NCBI RefSeq assembly: GCF_000208745.1
Contig: NC_030851.1
Coordinates: 38,451,769 to 38,515,768 of the forward strand
Source of the DNA: Theobroma cacao
Lineage: Eukaryota > Streptophyta > Magnoliopsida > Malvales > Malvaceae
Length of the DNA stretch: 64,000 nucleotides
Direction of reading: 5' to 3'
A program made the position numbers and the translations under genes. Shown in pieces: positions 1 to 12,380 of the stretch (within the stretch, counting starts at the first letter, position 1; each line of letters opens with the position of its first letter). The notes under the pieces were generated by a model. The model searched no databases and was not told the origin of the DNA. It saw nothing but the letters and a program-made list of their open reading frames with translations.

Positions 1-319
1 TTTGTTGTGTTTGAGGTGTAGTTTTTTTACACTAGGATCCACAAAGTAATTGGCCAATTTCAGCTTCTAAGCTTCCTTGAGATATAGAGTTAAATGATCA
101 GTCATTTTGAAATTACAGTATCGAAATATTGCAGTGTTAGGAAAGGGCTCTTGAATGTAAAGGAGTATCATTAATTTTACTTGGTGATGAAAACAGAAGC
201 TGTGCTTTCTAGCAGCAACCAAAGGGATCATTAGTTATTGTTATCCAAACAGGTCTGTTTCATGGGGCTTGTGGATTATTTCTGAAATTTGATGCCGTTA
301 CTTTCTTGTGGTCTTGCAG
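1..319 (+). other. Partial first intron of the L6 gene
   Basis: No coding exon is recognisable here. The stretch ends in a good acceptor (cttgcag, 313-319) before the first L6 exon seen, so it is read as the 3' part of an intron whose 5' exon is outside the window. Confidence 0.6.
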
Positions 320-2567
320 CAATTTGAGGTCTGCTTTTTTGGGAGAGAGAAATGCAATCTGCATTTCTAGCATTCCTGTAACTCGTGTTAGTTTAGTGAG
401 GAAGGCTGTAGAATGTAAGGAGTCAAGAATAGGGAAGCAGCCAATACAAGTGCCATCCAATGTGACAATTACATTGGAGGGTCAAGATGTAAAAGTAAAG
501 GGTCCTTTGGGAGAACTTGCATTGACTTATCCACGAGAAGTAAAGGTTGATAGGGAGGAACCTGGGATTCTGAGGGTCAGAAAGGCAGTAGAGACTAGGA
601 GAGCTAACCAAATGCATGGGCTTTTCAGGTAATTGGTCCTACCGTGTTATTTCTCCTCTCTTTCTCAGAAAGTTGCCTTTTTTTAATTTGTTCTTGATAT
701 GTTATTTGTCTAGTCTATCTTGATGATTACGTAATTATTACTACTTAGTTCTTCATAATTTTTCTCTAAATACCCTTTTACAAACATTACTGAAGGACTA
801 TACTGATATTTGGAATCAAGATCACCTTTGCAAATTTACCACACCAACAACTAGCATTTTATGATTACAATCTGATTTTATCATCTCATGAAAATGAAAA
901 TGATAATTGGTTTTGAACAAGTGTTCAGAATGCCTATTGATTTTTTACCACATTATCTGAAATTAGCATTTCGTATCACTTACAAAAAGAGACAATCAAT
1001 TATTCACCTCAGTCCACTAACCATGGTCCTTAGCCGTCTACCTTTGTGGTTTTTATACCTTTTCCACTATACTTGCTTGTTAGGCATCTACCGCTTATTC
1101 GTTGTATTGTATCCCATTTTTAATCTCTTTAAACTCCATAATGAAAACTGCAATTGGATCTATTCCTTACAAGGAATTAATTTGATAAATGTCCTCAAGC
1201 ACCCATGGGTGCCATTCTGGATTTGAGCTGGGTTTTGGATCAAGGTATCTTGAATTCTTGATTGACTGCCTTCACAAAAAACATCACTAATTTCTTGACT
1301 CCATCTTTGGGTCCCAATCATTCCTGCAGGAGATGTAGGTGCATTCTCTGCTTGCCTTCATTCAACATATTTATAACAAGTGTGTTCCCTTATGATGATC
1401 ACCTCATTAGGAGTCAATCTTTTAACCTGAAATTTGAAATTCCAAAGAAACCTCCCTTCTCCCTCTTTCCTTTTCAAGAATTTTATTTATTCTTTTCAGA
1501 AATTGATTTTGGCGTTCCTAGAATGCTTCTATATATGCTTAATTTCCTTGCTTTCTATGATATATGGATTTTTCAACATGTGAGTTGGTCTTATAAAATC
1601 CTGCATGTCACTGGGACATGTGGTGTGTGTTGATCATACCAGCTGGCAGAAAATACATCCGATGGCTGTATCCAACAGATTGACATACAAATGTATGCAA
1701 AATTTGGTATTTTTCTTGAAATGGATGAAGTTACTGTGTTGGATTCTTATTTTTGTACATAGGAACGTGATTTTTACTTCAAGATATAAAGGCAAATTTA
1801 GTAGCAGCAGTAAGTGTTGAAAATGATGTGAACTGTTTATGTGGATGCATATTATGGTCCTATCTGACATTCATGGCTAGCTCTGTGTAAAAAGATTGTT
1901 GATGCAGGAGAATGTGGTGTTCAAAAAAAAAAAAAAGAAAAGTAAGGACACGGAAAATCGTATACCCTTTTGGGTATGAGAGGAAAGAGCTACTGCTTGA
2001 ACCCACTATGATTTCTGCTCCAACCCTCACTTACTCCCAGTATCCTAATCACCTGACTAAGGCCATGTGATGTGTATTTAGTCATGCATTCTTCTTCTTT
2101 GATTCATGTTTCTCTCTGTTTTCAAATTTTTGTATGAACTAATTATGTGAAGGAAGTTTAGACTTTGAAAGTCTTTTAAGTATTACTTAATAACACTTAA
2201 ATTGTGATTTTACTTTGATGAAATTGCTAGGACTCTTACTGACAACATGGTGGTGGGAGTATCAAAGGGTTTTGAAAAGAGACTTCAACTAATTGGAGTT
2301 GGATATCGTGCAATGTTTGAAGGAAAAGACCTGGTGCTGAGTCTTGGCTTTTCCCATCCAGTCAGGATGGCAATCCCAGAAGGCATTAAAGTGAAGGTGG
2401 AAGAAAACACCAGAATCGTTGTAAGTGGATACGACAAAAGTGCCATTGGTCAATTTGCTGCTTCTGTTAGAAAATGGAGACCTCCGGAACCATATAAAGG
2501 AAAGGGTGTGAAATATGCTGATGAGGTTATAAGAAGAAAGGAGGGAAAAGCAGGGAAGAAGAAGTAA
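320..2567 (+). CDS. RPL6: Plastid 50S ribosomal protein L6 (uL6c), 5' partial
   Basis: Nuclear-encoded component of the chloroplast large ribosomal subunit. Two exons are visible: 320-628 and 2231-2567, joined in frame across a 1602-bp intron with cag|C acceptor, CAG|GTAATT donor and ctag|G acceptor. They give 215 residues ending at TAA 2565-2567. The tail of a transit peptide leads into the mature start near [10 protein letters not shown]; family motifs [28 protein letters not shown] and the lysine-rich C-terminus EGKAGKKK are present. Plant plastid L6 is about 223 residues, so only about 8-10 N-terminal residues are missing, presumably on a short exon left of the window. The ATG at 306 lies across the splice acceptor and is not the start. 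Identification is firm; only the 5' end is open. Confidence 0.95.
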
Positions 2568-3096
2568 TGCTGTTGTATCTTGTTTTCTCATTTATCCTAT
2601 CATTTTGTTCTTGTTTAGGAATCTGTAATGAAATGTACTCGTCTTGCTGCTCAAGCAATTTCTTACAATGAATGAGTAGTTGATTCTTTTTTCCCCATTA
2701 CAGCTTTATACCATCTGTAGAAATAAGAATGCCTCTTGTTGCAAGATTCCTTCTATATAGATATAGGATTTACGAGCCATTTGCTTAGAAGTAGTTTTTG
2801 AGGCGACCCCTCTTATATATCTATTAGAGAAGAGAACCTCAGGCGCCAAGAAAAAATAGAAATAGCTGGCACTTTTCAATCAGCTGCATAGGTCATGCAT
2901 ACAGTGTTCTTTCTAATCTAATCTAGTCATCAAAGTATATACTTGCCAATAAACTCAACGATGGAAAGGGCAGTTCGCTTCCCCGGGTCACAGTTTGGTT
3001 GATGAGGACCATAATTCGTATGAAGCCAGGGAGCTGCACTGTCACAAATCAAGTTATTTGTATTTGTTTATGTGGCTGACATTGTCCGATGACTCT
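2568..3096. other. Convergent 3' intergenic region (L6 / MATE)
   Basis: Holds the 3' untranslated regions of the L6 gene (+) and of the MATE gene (-). No further gene, repeat or RNA is recognisable. Confidence 0.6.
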
Positions 3097-3945
3097 CTAC
3101 TTCAAAAGAGGCTCTTTCTTATCCTCCCATGTGACCAATCTCTTTCTGGCTTCTTCGACCTGCCATTGAATATAAGAATCTGATTCAGCTTGACAAGCAA
3201 TAAATTATGTGTTGTTTGATGGAAAATATGAAAGGGGGTTACCTCCTTTTTCCAGTCTGTCCGAAATGTGACCCAAACCAAGATGAGGGTTTGCATGGCT
3301 GTGCCGCCAATCATCCCTGACCATATCCCCTGAAACCAGATGATGCATGAATAATCCGAAGCCAGTGGCCTTTGAAATATTAAAAAGAAAATGGCGATGT
3401 AAATACCTTGGCACCCAACTTAAAGTAAAAGCCAAGAAGAGAACCCAAGGGAATCCCAACCACGTAATAACAACCAACGTTTACATAAGCAACAAAAGCT
3501 TGCCATCCACACCCAACAGCCACACCTTCATGCAAATCGTAAAACCAGAAATGTGAGACAGAAATATGTTGAAGTAAATCCCCTAGGAGTTCTCTTTAAA
3601 AGGAAACTTTCGAAGTTGTTATACCAGAGAGAACAGGCTGAATTCCGTTGAGGATAAGGGTTAATGCTAGAAGCGGACAAAGATCCGAAACAGCCTCAGC
3701 CACCACTTCACCTCCTGTGAAGGCATAGCTAAGGACGTGACGAAGAGCCAGAACTATAATGGCTGCCGCCACTGAGATTATGGCGGAAAATACAGTCACT
3801 ATTACCACCGAAAACGATGCTGATTTTGGATGTCCTGCTCCTAGCTCGTTCCCAACTCTTACGCTGCTCATTTCCATTCATATTTTTTAAAGATTCATAT
3901 TGTAGTAATTTGTTAGAAAAACTGAATGACACTAATTTTATATAC

Positions 3946-3993
<48 letters not shown>

Positions 3994-6574
3994 ATACGAA
4001 TATTTCAAAGTACGTATAAGGTTAATAAAAGAAAAGATAATTATATTTGAAAGATAATTACTGTTTCAATTATATATAATTGATATTTTATGATATTAAT
4101 TTAAAAATGATTCAATACTATTAAAATTAAGAAAATAATTTTTTACATAAACGTCATTTAATACAATTAAAATTCTTATATGTTTACAAATTAAATAAAT
4201 CTTAATAATAAACAAATATAAAAATTCTCGTCAATTAAAAAGTTTCAATATCTATAGTTATATATATATATATATATATATATAATAGATATATATATAT
4301 AAAATAATAACTTTTAATAAATTAAGAACATTATATTATAAATGATAAAAGAATAGTAATCAAATAAAATCTGAAAGCATGAAGTCGATGATGACTGACC
4401 TTGCGGCAGCATTGAATCCAACTGAAATCATAAAGACCCATCCAGAGATCGTCATGCTGAAATAACCCATTAATTAAGATTCTATTAATTTAAAACATTC
4501 AATTAAATTCCTCCAATACGTACTTTTGTTACATTTTCTAGTAGTTCCATTGTACGTTCAAAACCAAAATGGAGGTTTAAACAATCTGAGAGAACAGGGA
4601 AAGCAAGCACATTGTTCCATCTTTAATTATTCATGTCTGATAGTCAACTCAAACATGACAACTCCCCCCACATTTATTGACGTACGGCTGACATGTTGCT
4701 TTCTACTCAGTGAATTTTTTTTCTTCTTTTCTTTATATATATACAAAATAATAAATCGTACAGTTAAGAATAAAGGGATAATAACGGATTTAAGATTTTG
4801 TTTAGAGAATAATTGAAAAATAATTATATAAAATTATAAATTTATATATAATAACAAAGAATAAAAATCGAGGACTTGAGGAGTGGCAATCACCACCACT
4901 TTAACTTCGTTAATGAAGATGGGCTAATAAATTTTGTAAAAACATAAACATAAAATCAATGATAGTTATGTAGCTGAATTATTAAGAAGAGAAGACAATT
5001 CCAAACTCTTCTCTGACAGTTTATCTCTTTTTCCCTAGGTTTTGGATCATTATGCTAAGTTTCAACATCAACGCACTCTCCACATGTATATATATATATA
5101 TATATAAGATTTTTATTTTATGACTTTATAGCATGGTAAGAATTACAAATCCGAAAGTCTGCTAAGTAATTATTGATATAGATAAAAGAGAATCTAGTAA
5201 TTAAATACGTATCTATGGTCAGCAATCACTTTTCATTTTTGTAGATTTAGGGTGTAAACAAATGGGAGGAAAAAGCCATGTTGATTTCTTCCAAAGGGAC
5301 CTTCTAATTTAAGTCTTTCTGTTCTAAAGGTTATGTACCTTGCCAACAACTAGAGACAGGTTGATCAAAAGTTAATCTCACCCGTACAAATCCTCCAATA
5401 AGATATTCGATTAGTCCAGCTTGCATTAATGTTTTTTACGTTTTTGCTACCCAAAAAGAATAAACACAGAACAGAAATGATCTGTACTTACCAAATGGAG
5501 AGTGAATCCAAGGCCAACTCTGGGTTCTCAAGCAACCCCGCTAGCAGAACCAGGATCTGGAAGTACCAAGTTTCCAGGCACAACATCACCGCCGATGCAG
5601 CCGATAACTTGAAGAAGCTCGGCAGGCCAGTGAAGGCTTGTACGCTGAATCCCTTCCATGTATGTCTGCACTTGTCGCTTTTAACTATGTATACAAATTG
5701 AGCAACCACCACAATCCACCAGGACAAGCTCAAAACCAGCGATGCACCCAACAAACCAAGCCCAATTTTGTACACTGCCAGCCAACTTAGCAGCAGATGT
5801 ATAATTAACGTAGCCGTAGATATGTAAGCACTAGGGGCCACTATGCTCTGAGCCTGCAAAAATTTCTGTATCGGGAAATTTAAGGCGTATGCAAATATTT
5901 GGGGGATTAGGCCGTAGACAAAAATTGCAGCTGCCGAGGCAATATCAGGCGATTCGCCAAGTAATAGTAAGATTGGTTTGGAGAGGATGTAGATGATGGT
6001 GAGAAGAATCCCTGTTAAGGTGAGGAGAATCGCTGATCTTTGAAGATATATGCCTAGCATGTCGTACTTGTGTGCCCCAAATGCTTGCCCGCAAAGCGTC
6101 TCCACAGCACTCCCCATTCCCAACTATACATATATTCGTAAAAATCATAATAAAAATTAACGTCAAGAGATAGCTATAGATATATCAATCTAAATTCATG
6201 TTAATATTTATATATTCCAAACATTTGATTCAATGAAAAAAAAAAATTATTTATACCATGAGACCATAAGCGAAGACTTGGATGCCAGTGTTTCCGAGGG
6301 AGGCTGCGGCAAGTTCAAGATTACCAAGGTGGCCGGAGAAGATTTGGGTGGACATGGACATGAGGTAGTTGATCATATAAACAATAACGGCCGGTGCAGC
6401 CAGGTGGAAAAGGAGCTTGGACTCGATCCATGTTCCTTTCCTAAAACGCTCAAACAAGGAAAGCCTAGCGTCCGATAATGTGTCCTCAAGCTCTGAGCTT
6501 GTTTCGGATTTCGTGTTTGAAGTTTGTGACTGAAGCAGAGGCTGTTGGATGGTCTCTTGGGATGACCCCATCAT
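3097..6574 (-). CDS. MATE efflux transporter (DETOXIFICATION family)
   Basis: Multi-antimicrobial-extrusion cation antiporter, expected to export secondary metabolites or organic acids across the vacuolar or plasma membrane. Seven exons on the minus strand: 6257-6574, 5492-6123, 4400-4456, 3625-3863, 3407-3525, 3243-3329, 3097-3159. All have GT-AG junctions and compatible phases, giving 504 residues, the usual family length. The N-terminus is a hydrophilic cytosolic tail (QQPLLQSQ), followed by alternating hydrophobic segments consistent with 12 helices. MATE signatures include [26 protein letters not shown] and, across the exon 3/4 junction, [17 protein letters not shown]. The C-terminus is short and charged ([14 protein letters not shown]). 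The sequence resembles the DTX33-41/TT12-type plant branch, but substrate and membrane cannot be read from it. Introns 3 and 2 are long and carry TA microsatellites. No disabling change is seen. Confidence 0.93.
3949..3990. repeat. (AT)n microsatellite in a MATE intron
   Basis: About 21 uninterrupted AT dinucleotides inside the intron between exons 3 and 4 of the MATE gene. A second interrupted TA tract lies at about 4259-4301 in the same intron. Confidence 0.95.
4259..4301. repeat. Interrupted (TA)n tract in a MATE intron
   Basis: Two TA runs separated by a few bases, in the same intron as the 3949-3990 tract. Confidence 0.85.
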
Positions 6575-8459
6575 AGACTATGGCTGTGGACCGAGAAGAG
6601 TTTTTCAATTCAGAGTGGGTGAATGTTTTTTTCTGTTTGCGATGAGTTGGGAGTAATATATTTATGAGAGGCAAGGGGCCTTATCAAGAGTTATATATGG
6701 TGTACATTTGCTGGCTGTTTCCATGAAAAGGATACACGGATTTGGAAGTTTCTATATGAACACTTCATCCAGACCATTTAGATCAGTTTAACATATAATT
6801 AATTGTCTAATTAATTTATAATTAGCAGCTCAAGCATTATCAAATTGATCAGCCGGAAGTGTTAAGTGTTACAAATAAACTAATATTAGGCCTATGATGG
6901 GTGTCTGCAGCCTAGCAAGTGCGTAATCAATTACATCAGAGGCTGCTTTGAGACTGAAAGCGAACAGCGTCGGCTAGCAATTCACACCAACCCCAAAATT
7001 TTTAACTGCACAAATCAATGTCTACGCAACCTTAGTTTGGCATCTTGCTAGTTATGAAGAAAAGACCAACTGGAAGATCTTAATTTCGTTCGTATTAATT
7101 AATTGTGTAGGACACACTCTCTACGGTTGTTCAGTAGCATTTAAATTATTAACTTTGAAAGATACCCAAAAAGAAAAAGGAAAAACTATTCAAAATTCAA
7201 TGGCCACAAAGAATATCTACATCTCTCCATCTCTATAGATAGAGCTTAAGCTTCCGGTGGCAGAGATCACGTCCATGGAAATCTAATCTATATATATATA
7301 TATAGAGAGAGAGAGATCCCACTGGTTCCAAATTGATAGCGAAAGGTGTATCAGTTGAAGTCATCATGACACACAGACACACACTAAACGCTGCTATATA
7401 CCATACGTAAGGAAAGAGTGATATTAGAGTAAATTGTATCATTATTATGTTTTATTTTCATTTATTTAAAAAAAAATATTCTTTTCATCTACAGATTTTT
7501 TAAGTTTGTTCAAGATTGTAAGGAAATATGGATAGAAATTGTTAGGTGAAGCTTTTGTGGATGTACATTGATATATATATATATATTACATGATATGTAC
7601 CATTTTATATTTTTTATTATTTCGTGGATAAAATACAAATGAAATTTAGTGAAAAGATCACGCTTTAATGACAAAAGTTTACCCGTAATATTAACATTTG
7701 TTGTTATAAATTCGATTCATTTCAAGTTAATTACAGAATTCAATGTCATTTTCAGTTAAAAAAAATAAAGAGAAGAAAAAACAAAGAGTACTTTTCGGGT
7801 TGCCATTATTGACACGTGGCATCTTCCCACTTCACAAAGATATTTTTATGTAGACAATTACACGGGGAGAGGACAAAGATAATTTTCCATCAATCTTATT
7901 TCTGAGGTTGTAAATTGCAAGACGCAATCACTAATTCAGATAACTTTTTTTCTTTTATGATCACCTTTTTGTTTGTTAAAATAAGAACCCAAAATTCGAA
8001 TCGTTCTTCTGCTTAGACTTTTCCACGTACATGTTCCAAAAATTAATTATTATGTAGGTAATCTTTGTGGTCAATTTATTATCAACCCTTAATATAATTA
8101 AAGTATAAAATACTAACTTGAACTTTTTGCACATTTTTATTAAAAAAAAAAAACATCTTAGCTTCAACAAGACAAAATCCAACAAAAAGGAACTTAAGAA
8201 TTTTTTAAAATTTTATTTATATTATGATTGCAACACTACGTCACCTAACAAATGAACGATTCATTTGTGATATAATTATAATATAATATTATCAATTGAT
8301 TAATTAATTAATTAAATTACAATATTGTTAACTATTCATTCACTTCCATGATTATACACATAATTTTGAAATATAAGATTTTTCTATTTGTAACAGTATC
8401 TACGTTAAGAAAATAGATTTTCATATTTTCCAATTTTTACATGGAAGTAAAGTTTGCTG
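6575..8459. other. MATE upstream region and AT-rich spacer
   Basis: Contains the presumed MATE promoter next to 6575 and short simple repeats, for example TA followed by GA at 7290-7316 and TA at 7570-7587. No coding sequence or complete mobile element is recognised. Confidence 0.5.
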
Positions 8460-9020
8460 TTGTGTGACCCTGACATGCAAACCACACCAGGTTCTTCTAC
8501 TATTGCATTTAATGAATTCTCTAGTAACGGTAATACTCGGTTGTCCTGAGTTCTGGTTGGTTCTTCAAATGCATTCAATGTGGTCTTGGCACCTTTTGGA
8601 TTATTGGAAGATTACATCAAGATTGATTGTGATTTGTGATTGATAAGTCCTATGCCCTTTACCATGTACGAGGTCTGCTACGGGTCGCTTGCATTGAAGA
8701 GTATGGAGGAAGACGGTATCCCCTTGGGAAGAGTTTTTTTGTTGATGAAAGGAACTGTACAGGTCTGCTTTTGATTTTCTATGTATAGAGTGGCGGCAAC
8801 GGGATGTGCAGTGATACTTTCGTAAATCACAGGGTTACTCCTGGATGGTCAAAGCCCTGTGATAAATATTTGCTGGGTTGTGTTTTTTATCACTCTTGAC
8901 TTGGTTGTGAGGGTTATAAATTGCTGTGGAAAGTCTTCAAACAGTAGGAAGAAGACTTGCAGCAGCAACTTGTAACTCTTGAACAATTAAACAGACAATT
9001 ATGTCTTTCAAAAAAAAATC
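8460..9020 (+). other. Less AT-rich segment ending in a poly-A run, origin unknown
   Basis: This stretch is visibly less AT-rich than both flanks. It has a TATA-like ttataaattg near 8916 and a short open stretch around 8650-8770 beginning PFTMYEVCYGSLALKS. It ends in a run of A at about 9009-9017. It could be an old retrocopy or gene remnant; no family is recognised and no flanking duplication is clear. Confidence 0.25.
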
Positions 9021-9414
9021 TTAAGGTTTTAATCTCTGTGTAAAGGCAATATAAAATCACTAATTATCAAATTTTAAAAAATAGTTTATACTATATTATC
9101 CAATTTAATAATACTAGTTCATGACTAATTGAGGAAAAACTTAATAGCTCTCTTAATTGGGATGCAAAATTTGTCAAAATACTTGTTTCTTACTCATGTT
9201 TGATTCATGAATACTCAAAACCCAACTCATTGGCCTTTTTGAATTGAGCCTCCTTCAGTAATAATTTTAATTGTGCAAAATATTGATGGGCTTGGTTCAT
9301 GTCAGGCCGTTGCCTGTTTGTATGATTTCTGTGCAAACTCTGCTCAAAAAGCTCAGCCCAGATGGAACAAAGACAGACAGAAGTTGGAGTTGCTTGGGTT
9401 TCATCCCTATATTA

Positions 9415-9845
9415 AAAATAAATATAATATTTTAAAAAAATGTAAATAAATTTTTATTTTTTATTATATTCAATCAAATATATTTTTATTTTCAATAAAA
9501 TAAATTTTTATATTTTTAATTTTTACAAAATAAATTTTTATGACTAATGATTCATTTAATCAAAATATTATTTGTCATATATCACATGAAACTGCAATGA
9601 TATATTAATATGTCATAATCAATTATGATATAATTATGTGATATTTTTTTTTTTTTACATCAGCATCATGTTAACATCACATGGATATAAAATGACAAGT
9701 GACATTATAATTAATTACAATAAGCCACCCATTAATTATAAAAATTTATTTGATTCAAAATAAAAATATATAGACTTACTTGAACGTAATTGAAATATAT
9801 AAACTTAATTAATTTTTCTTAAATATTTTAAACATTATACCTTAA
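9415..9845. repeat. AT-rich inverted-repeat element (MITE-like), copy a
   Basis: The left arm (around 9420-9540) and right arm (around 9725-9840) are imperfect inverted repeats built on words such as aataaatttttat and atatttttattt. Related sequence recurs at 13800-13925, 18195-18580, 23165-23400 and 42240-42535, so this is a dispersed family. Exact ends and a target duplication could not be fixed. Confidence 0.5.
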
Positions 9846-11500
9846 AATTAAAATGCTTTGACTATCAACAGCTCAACTACTAACTTGGTATTCCCACATA
9901 GTTTATGTCAAGGCTTTTGTTTAGGGAAAACACATGGCAATGGAAAGCAGATATTAGAACTTAAGGAATAACTTTTGCAGCAAAAATATTACATCCGAAA
10001 TAAAGAATTCAATTAAATGTTATATCAAATAAAATAAACCAATGTCACATGCATTTCACCTTAGTCAAACGAAGACCATCCATGTTTGGAGCATTTGGGT
10101 GGTGTCTCCCATTATATTACTACCGAAAACCAAAGCAGGAAAAGTCACAGATGGGCCGTCTCCACATGCATGACAGGAGAACAAAAGGCTCCCCAACATT
10201 TCCTGAGAAACCACCGATGGTGACCTAACCCATGTGAAAGATACCCCTAAATTATAACTATAATTGACGCGTTGGCCCTTCCATTTTAATTTTTCAACGA
10301 CCCTTTTGAGTTTTATAATAACTAAAACTAAAGTAATATCTATGATAAACAAAACAAGTTTCAAATTGGTGCCCTAAACTTGAAGGACATCTCACATTCA
10401 CCGAACCCACCGCCACCATCCTTTGCTATTGCGTGTTCTAATAGCAAAATTTGACTAAACTTAACTAATTCTATTTCAAATTTATTGATCAACTCCATTG
10501 CACACTAAGCCCCTTTTTGTTCATCACTTGTTTCATTATTCTACTTACCTATGTATTACCATAAGTTTTTAACCTAATTTCCTTGTTCAAGCCTTGATTG
10601 ATTGATGATAAGACGATCAAGGTCGAGTTTGCTACTTACTATGAATAATATTAAATGTTATCACTATACTTCAATTTTGTTAAATTTTATCACTGTGTAC
10701 TTTTAAATTTATTAGTTTTTGAAATTAAAAGTAGATATTGAATAATAATATGGTAGTGAAATTCACCTTAATCTCGTTATTAAGCAATAATTGGTTGGAA
10801 GTTTGCTGTGATCAATGTGGATTTAGTTGATATGATTTGCTTGGCAGTTTGGTTAGGTTGATTGGAAAATCAAACCCTTGGTGCTTAATTTATTTTCCTT
10901 TTTTATTTTTTGAAATAAAGGCCAATCTTTATGATAATATAAGATACAAAAAACATGAGGTGTAGTAGTTTATCATTGGAACTTATTGCAACTAGATTGA
11001 TTTTTCCTAATCGATTGCACATATGCTGTATAGAAACCAACAACAATGTGGAAACAATACAACAAAAGTTCTCTAAAGAGAGTAGGGTCAAGCTCAAGCA
11101 TGTTAGTGAAGCAGCTACAGTATATGAGGCGCAATTAGAGGCCCTTAAACTGACTATAATCCTATAATTAATTTGGGAGAAGCCTGGAAGACTCCAATAT
11201 TAACCTGCCAACCTCCCTAATTTAAAATGAAGTTACAAAGTTAATTGGGTCACAGGTCGCAAGGTAGGGCAATGGGATTACGCTATCAAAGACAAAGAGT
11301 TATGTTTGTCATTAAGCAAAAACAAAGTACTTTCAACTGTTAGTGAAGAATCTGGGATTAATCAATTGGAGTAGTAAATGCCACTGCCTTGAGGCATAAT
11401 TTATGCAATTGGTGTACATGTACATGACAAATACTTTGGTTACAAGGTAATAGACGGCTATACATATCTATTTAAATTTTTTTTTGTATTTAATTAATGT
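9846..11500. other. Intergenic, no gene recognised
   Basis: AT-rich DNA. Open stretches here (for example about 10955-11167, + strand) have no recognisable domain and are treated as chance. Confidence 0.5.
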
Positions 11501-11637
11501 AAAATCAGACAGTTATGTTATGTTAAAGAATCATTAACCTACTAGTTTTTGGAGTTTTGCTAAAGAATCTGAACTCCTCCTTCCAAATACTCCGGCGGAA
11601 AAAGCGCAATTTCATGTGCTCTACGTTTCCTGTTTCT

Positions 11638-11647
11638 GTATATATGT
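11638..11647 (+). promoter_or_regulatory. TATA-like box, MGNC array gene copy 1
   Basis: gtatatatgt lies about 98 bp upstream of the ATG, at a position also TATA-like in copies 2 (about 14050) and 3 (about 18642). Confidence 0.45.
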
Positions 11648-11666
11648 GATTTACTCTGTTGCCTTA

Positions 11667-11669
<3 letters not shown>

Positions 11670-11701
<32 letters not shown>
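11670..11701 (+). repeat. (CT)n tract in the 5' leader of array copy 1
   Basis: A pure CT run of about 15 units between the TATA-like box and the ATG. The matching positions in copies 2-4 have only short, interrupted CT stretches, so it expanded in this copy. Confidence 0.9.
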
Positions 11702-11703
<2 letters not shown>

Positions 11704-11736
11704 CCTACCTGATTGTTCTCGTTTTACATCTGGAAG

Positions 11737-12180
11737 ATGGGGAATTGCTTGACAAGTAACAAGATTGTAGCACAAAACGACCAGCCTGAGCCACAAGGCT
11801 GCCGAGCAGAAGTCATCGAAGAGACAGGAAAAGTTACAGCTTCCAAGTTGGAAGGAGCCGAGGTTGCTGCTGATGGGGGTGAGAAGATTAAGAAGAAGAA
11901 GATGGTGAGATTCAAATTAAACGAAGAAAGCAATGCTGATAGAGGGAGACAAGCTGAGTCCAAAGATGGGGTTGTGAGAATAAGACTCGTTGTGACACAG
12001 AAAGAGTTGAAGCAGATTTTAAGTTCCAGGAAAGATTTGAAGCACACTTCAGCGGAGGGATTGATAAGAGTTATGAAATTGAGAGGCATCAGGATTTCTG
12101 AGGGTGGAAGAACAAGTGATGATGATGGCTTTCATGGAGGTTGGAGGCCGGCATTGGAGAGTATTCCAGAGGAACATTAA
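11737..12180 (+). CDS. Small MGNC/WRPALESI protein (PADRE-like), array copy 1
   Basis: Intronless gene for a 147-residue hydrophilic protein. It starts MGNCLTSNK, a plausible N-myristoylation (Gly2) and palmitoylation (Cys4) signal that would place it at a membrane. A Glu-rich middle and a lysine cluster (KIKKKKMVRFK) follow, then a predicted beta/helix segment VVRIRLVVTQKELKQIL. The C-terminal motif is GWRPALESIPEE. This order (MGNC start, VRIRLVVT-like core, WRPALESI end) matches plant PADRE/DUF4228-type stress-responsive proteins; that assignment is from motif memory, not a search. The start is the ATG at 11737 because all four array copies align from it. This copy has the full-length core and the most divergent sequence, so it is the likely ancestral member. 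Biochemical function is unknown. Confidence 0.8.
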   Translation: MGNCLTSNKIVAQNDQPEPQGCRAEVIEETGKVTASKLEGAEVAADGGEKIKKKKMVRFKLNEESNADRGRQAESKDGVVRIRLVVTQKELKQILSSRKDLKHTSAEGLIRVMKLRGIRISEGGRTSDDDGFHGGWRPALESIPEEH

Positions 12181-12380
12181 CAAATAATATCTGTAACTTT
12201 AGTTTTGTCCTGATTAACTCATCTCTCTGATTGTAAAAAAACCTTTGATTTTACCTTTGTGAGACTGCAATTTTAGATGTCGTTGCTTCTTGTTTTCAGT
12301 CACTGATCAGGTTGATCGGACCCCTTTTTTATGTGGATCCTTAGTTGAATTAATGAAAATCTTTCTGTCATACGTGCAAA
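12181..12380 (+). other. 3' flank of array copy 1
   Basis: Alignable by eye with the 3' flanks of copies 3 (19108-19280) and 4 (23954-24145), including tctgtaactttagttt and the stretch ending gtgcaaag; probably 3' UTR. Confidence 0.6.

Noticed and set aside
306..319. ATG at 306 as the start of plastid L6
   Set aside because: It spans the cttgcag splice acceptor; the codon series before 320 is intron sequence, and homologues begin with a short separate exon.
888..1870. Several open stretches of 70-120 codons in the L6 intron
   Set aside because: They lie between two exons joined in perfect frame, overlap each other on both strands and resemble no protein.
10955..11167. Plus-strand 70-codon frame
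   Set aside because: A faint likeness to reverse-transcriptase/RNase H peptides (VYEAQLEALKL) is too short to support, and no neighbouring retroelement parts are seen.
11713..11736. Upstream TTG-initiated extension of array copy 1, and similar 6-codon extensions in copies 3 and 4
   Set aside because: The shared MGNC start with its acylation signal is the better start; the extensions start at non-ATG codons.
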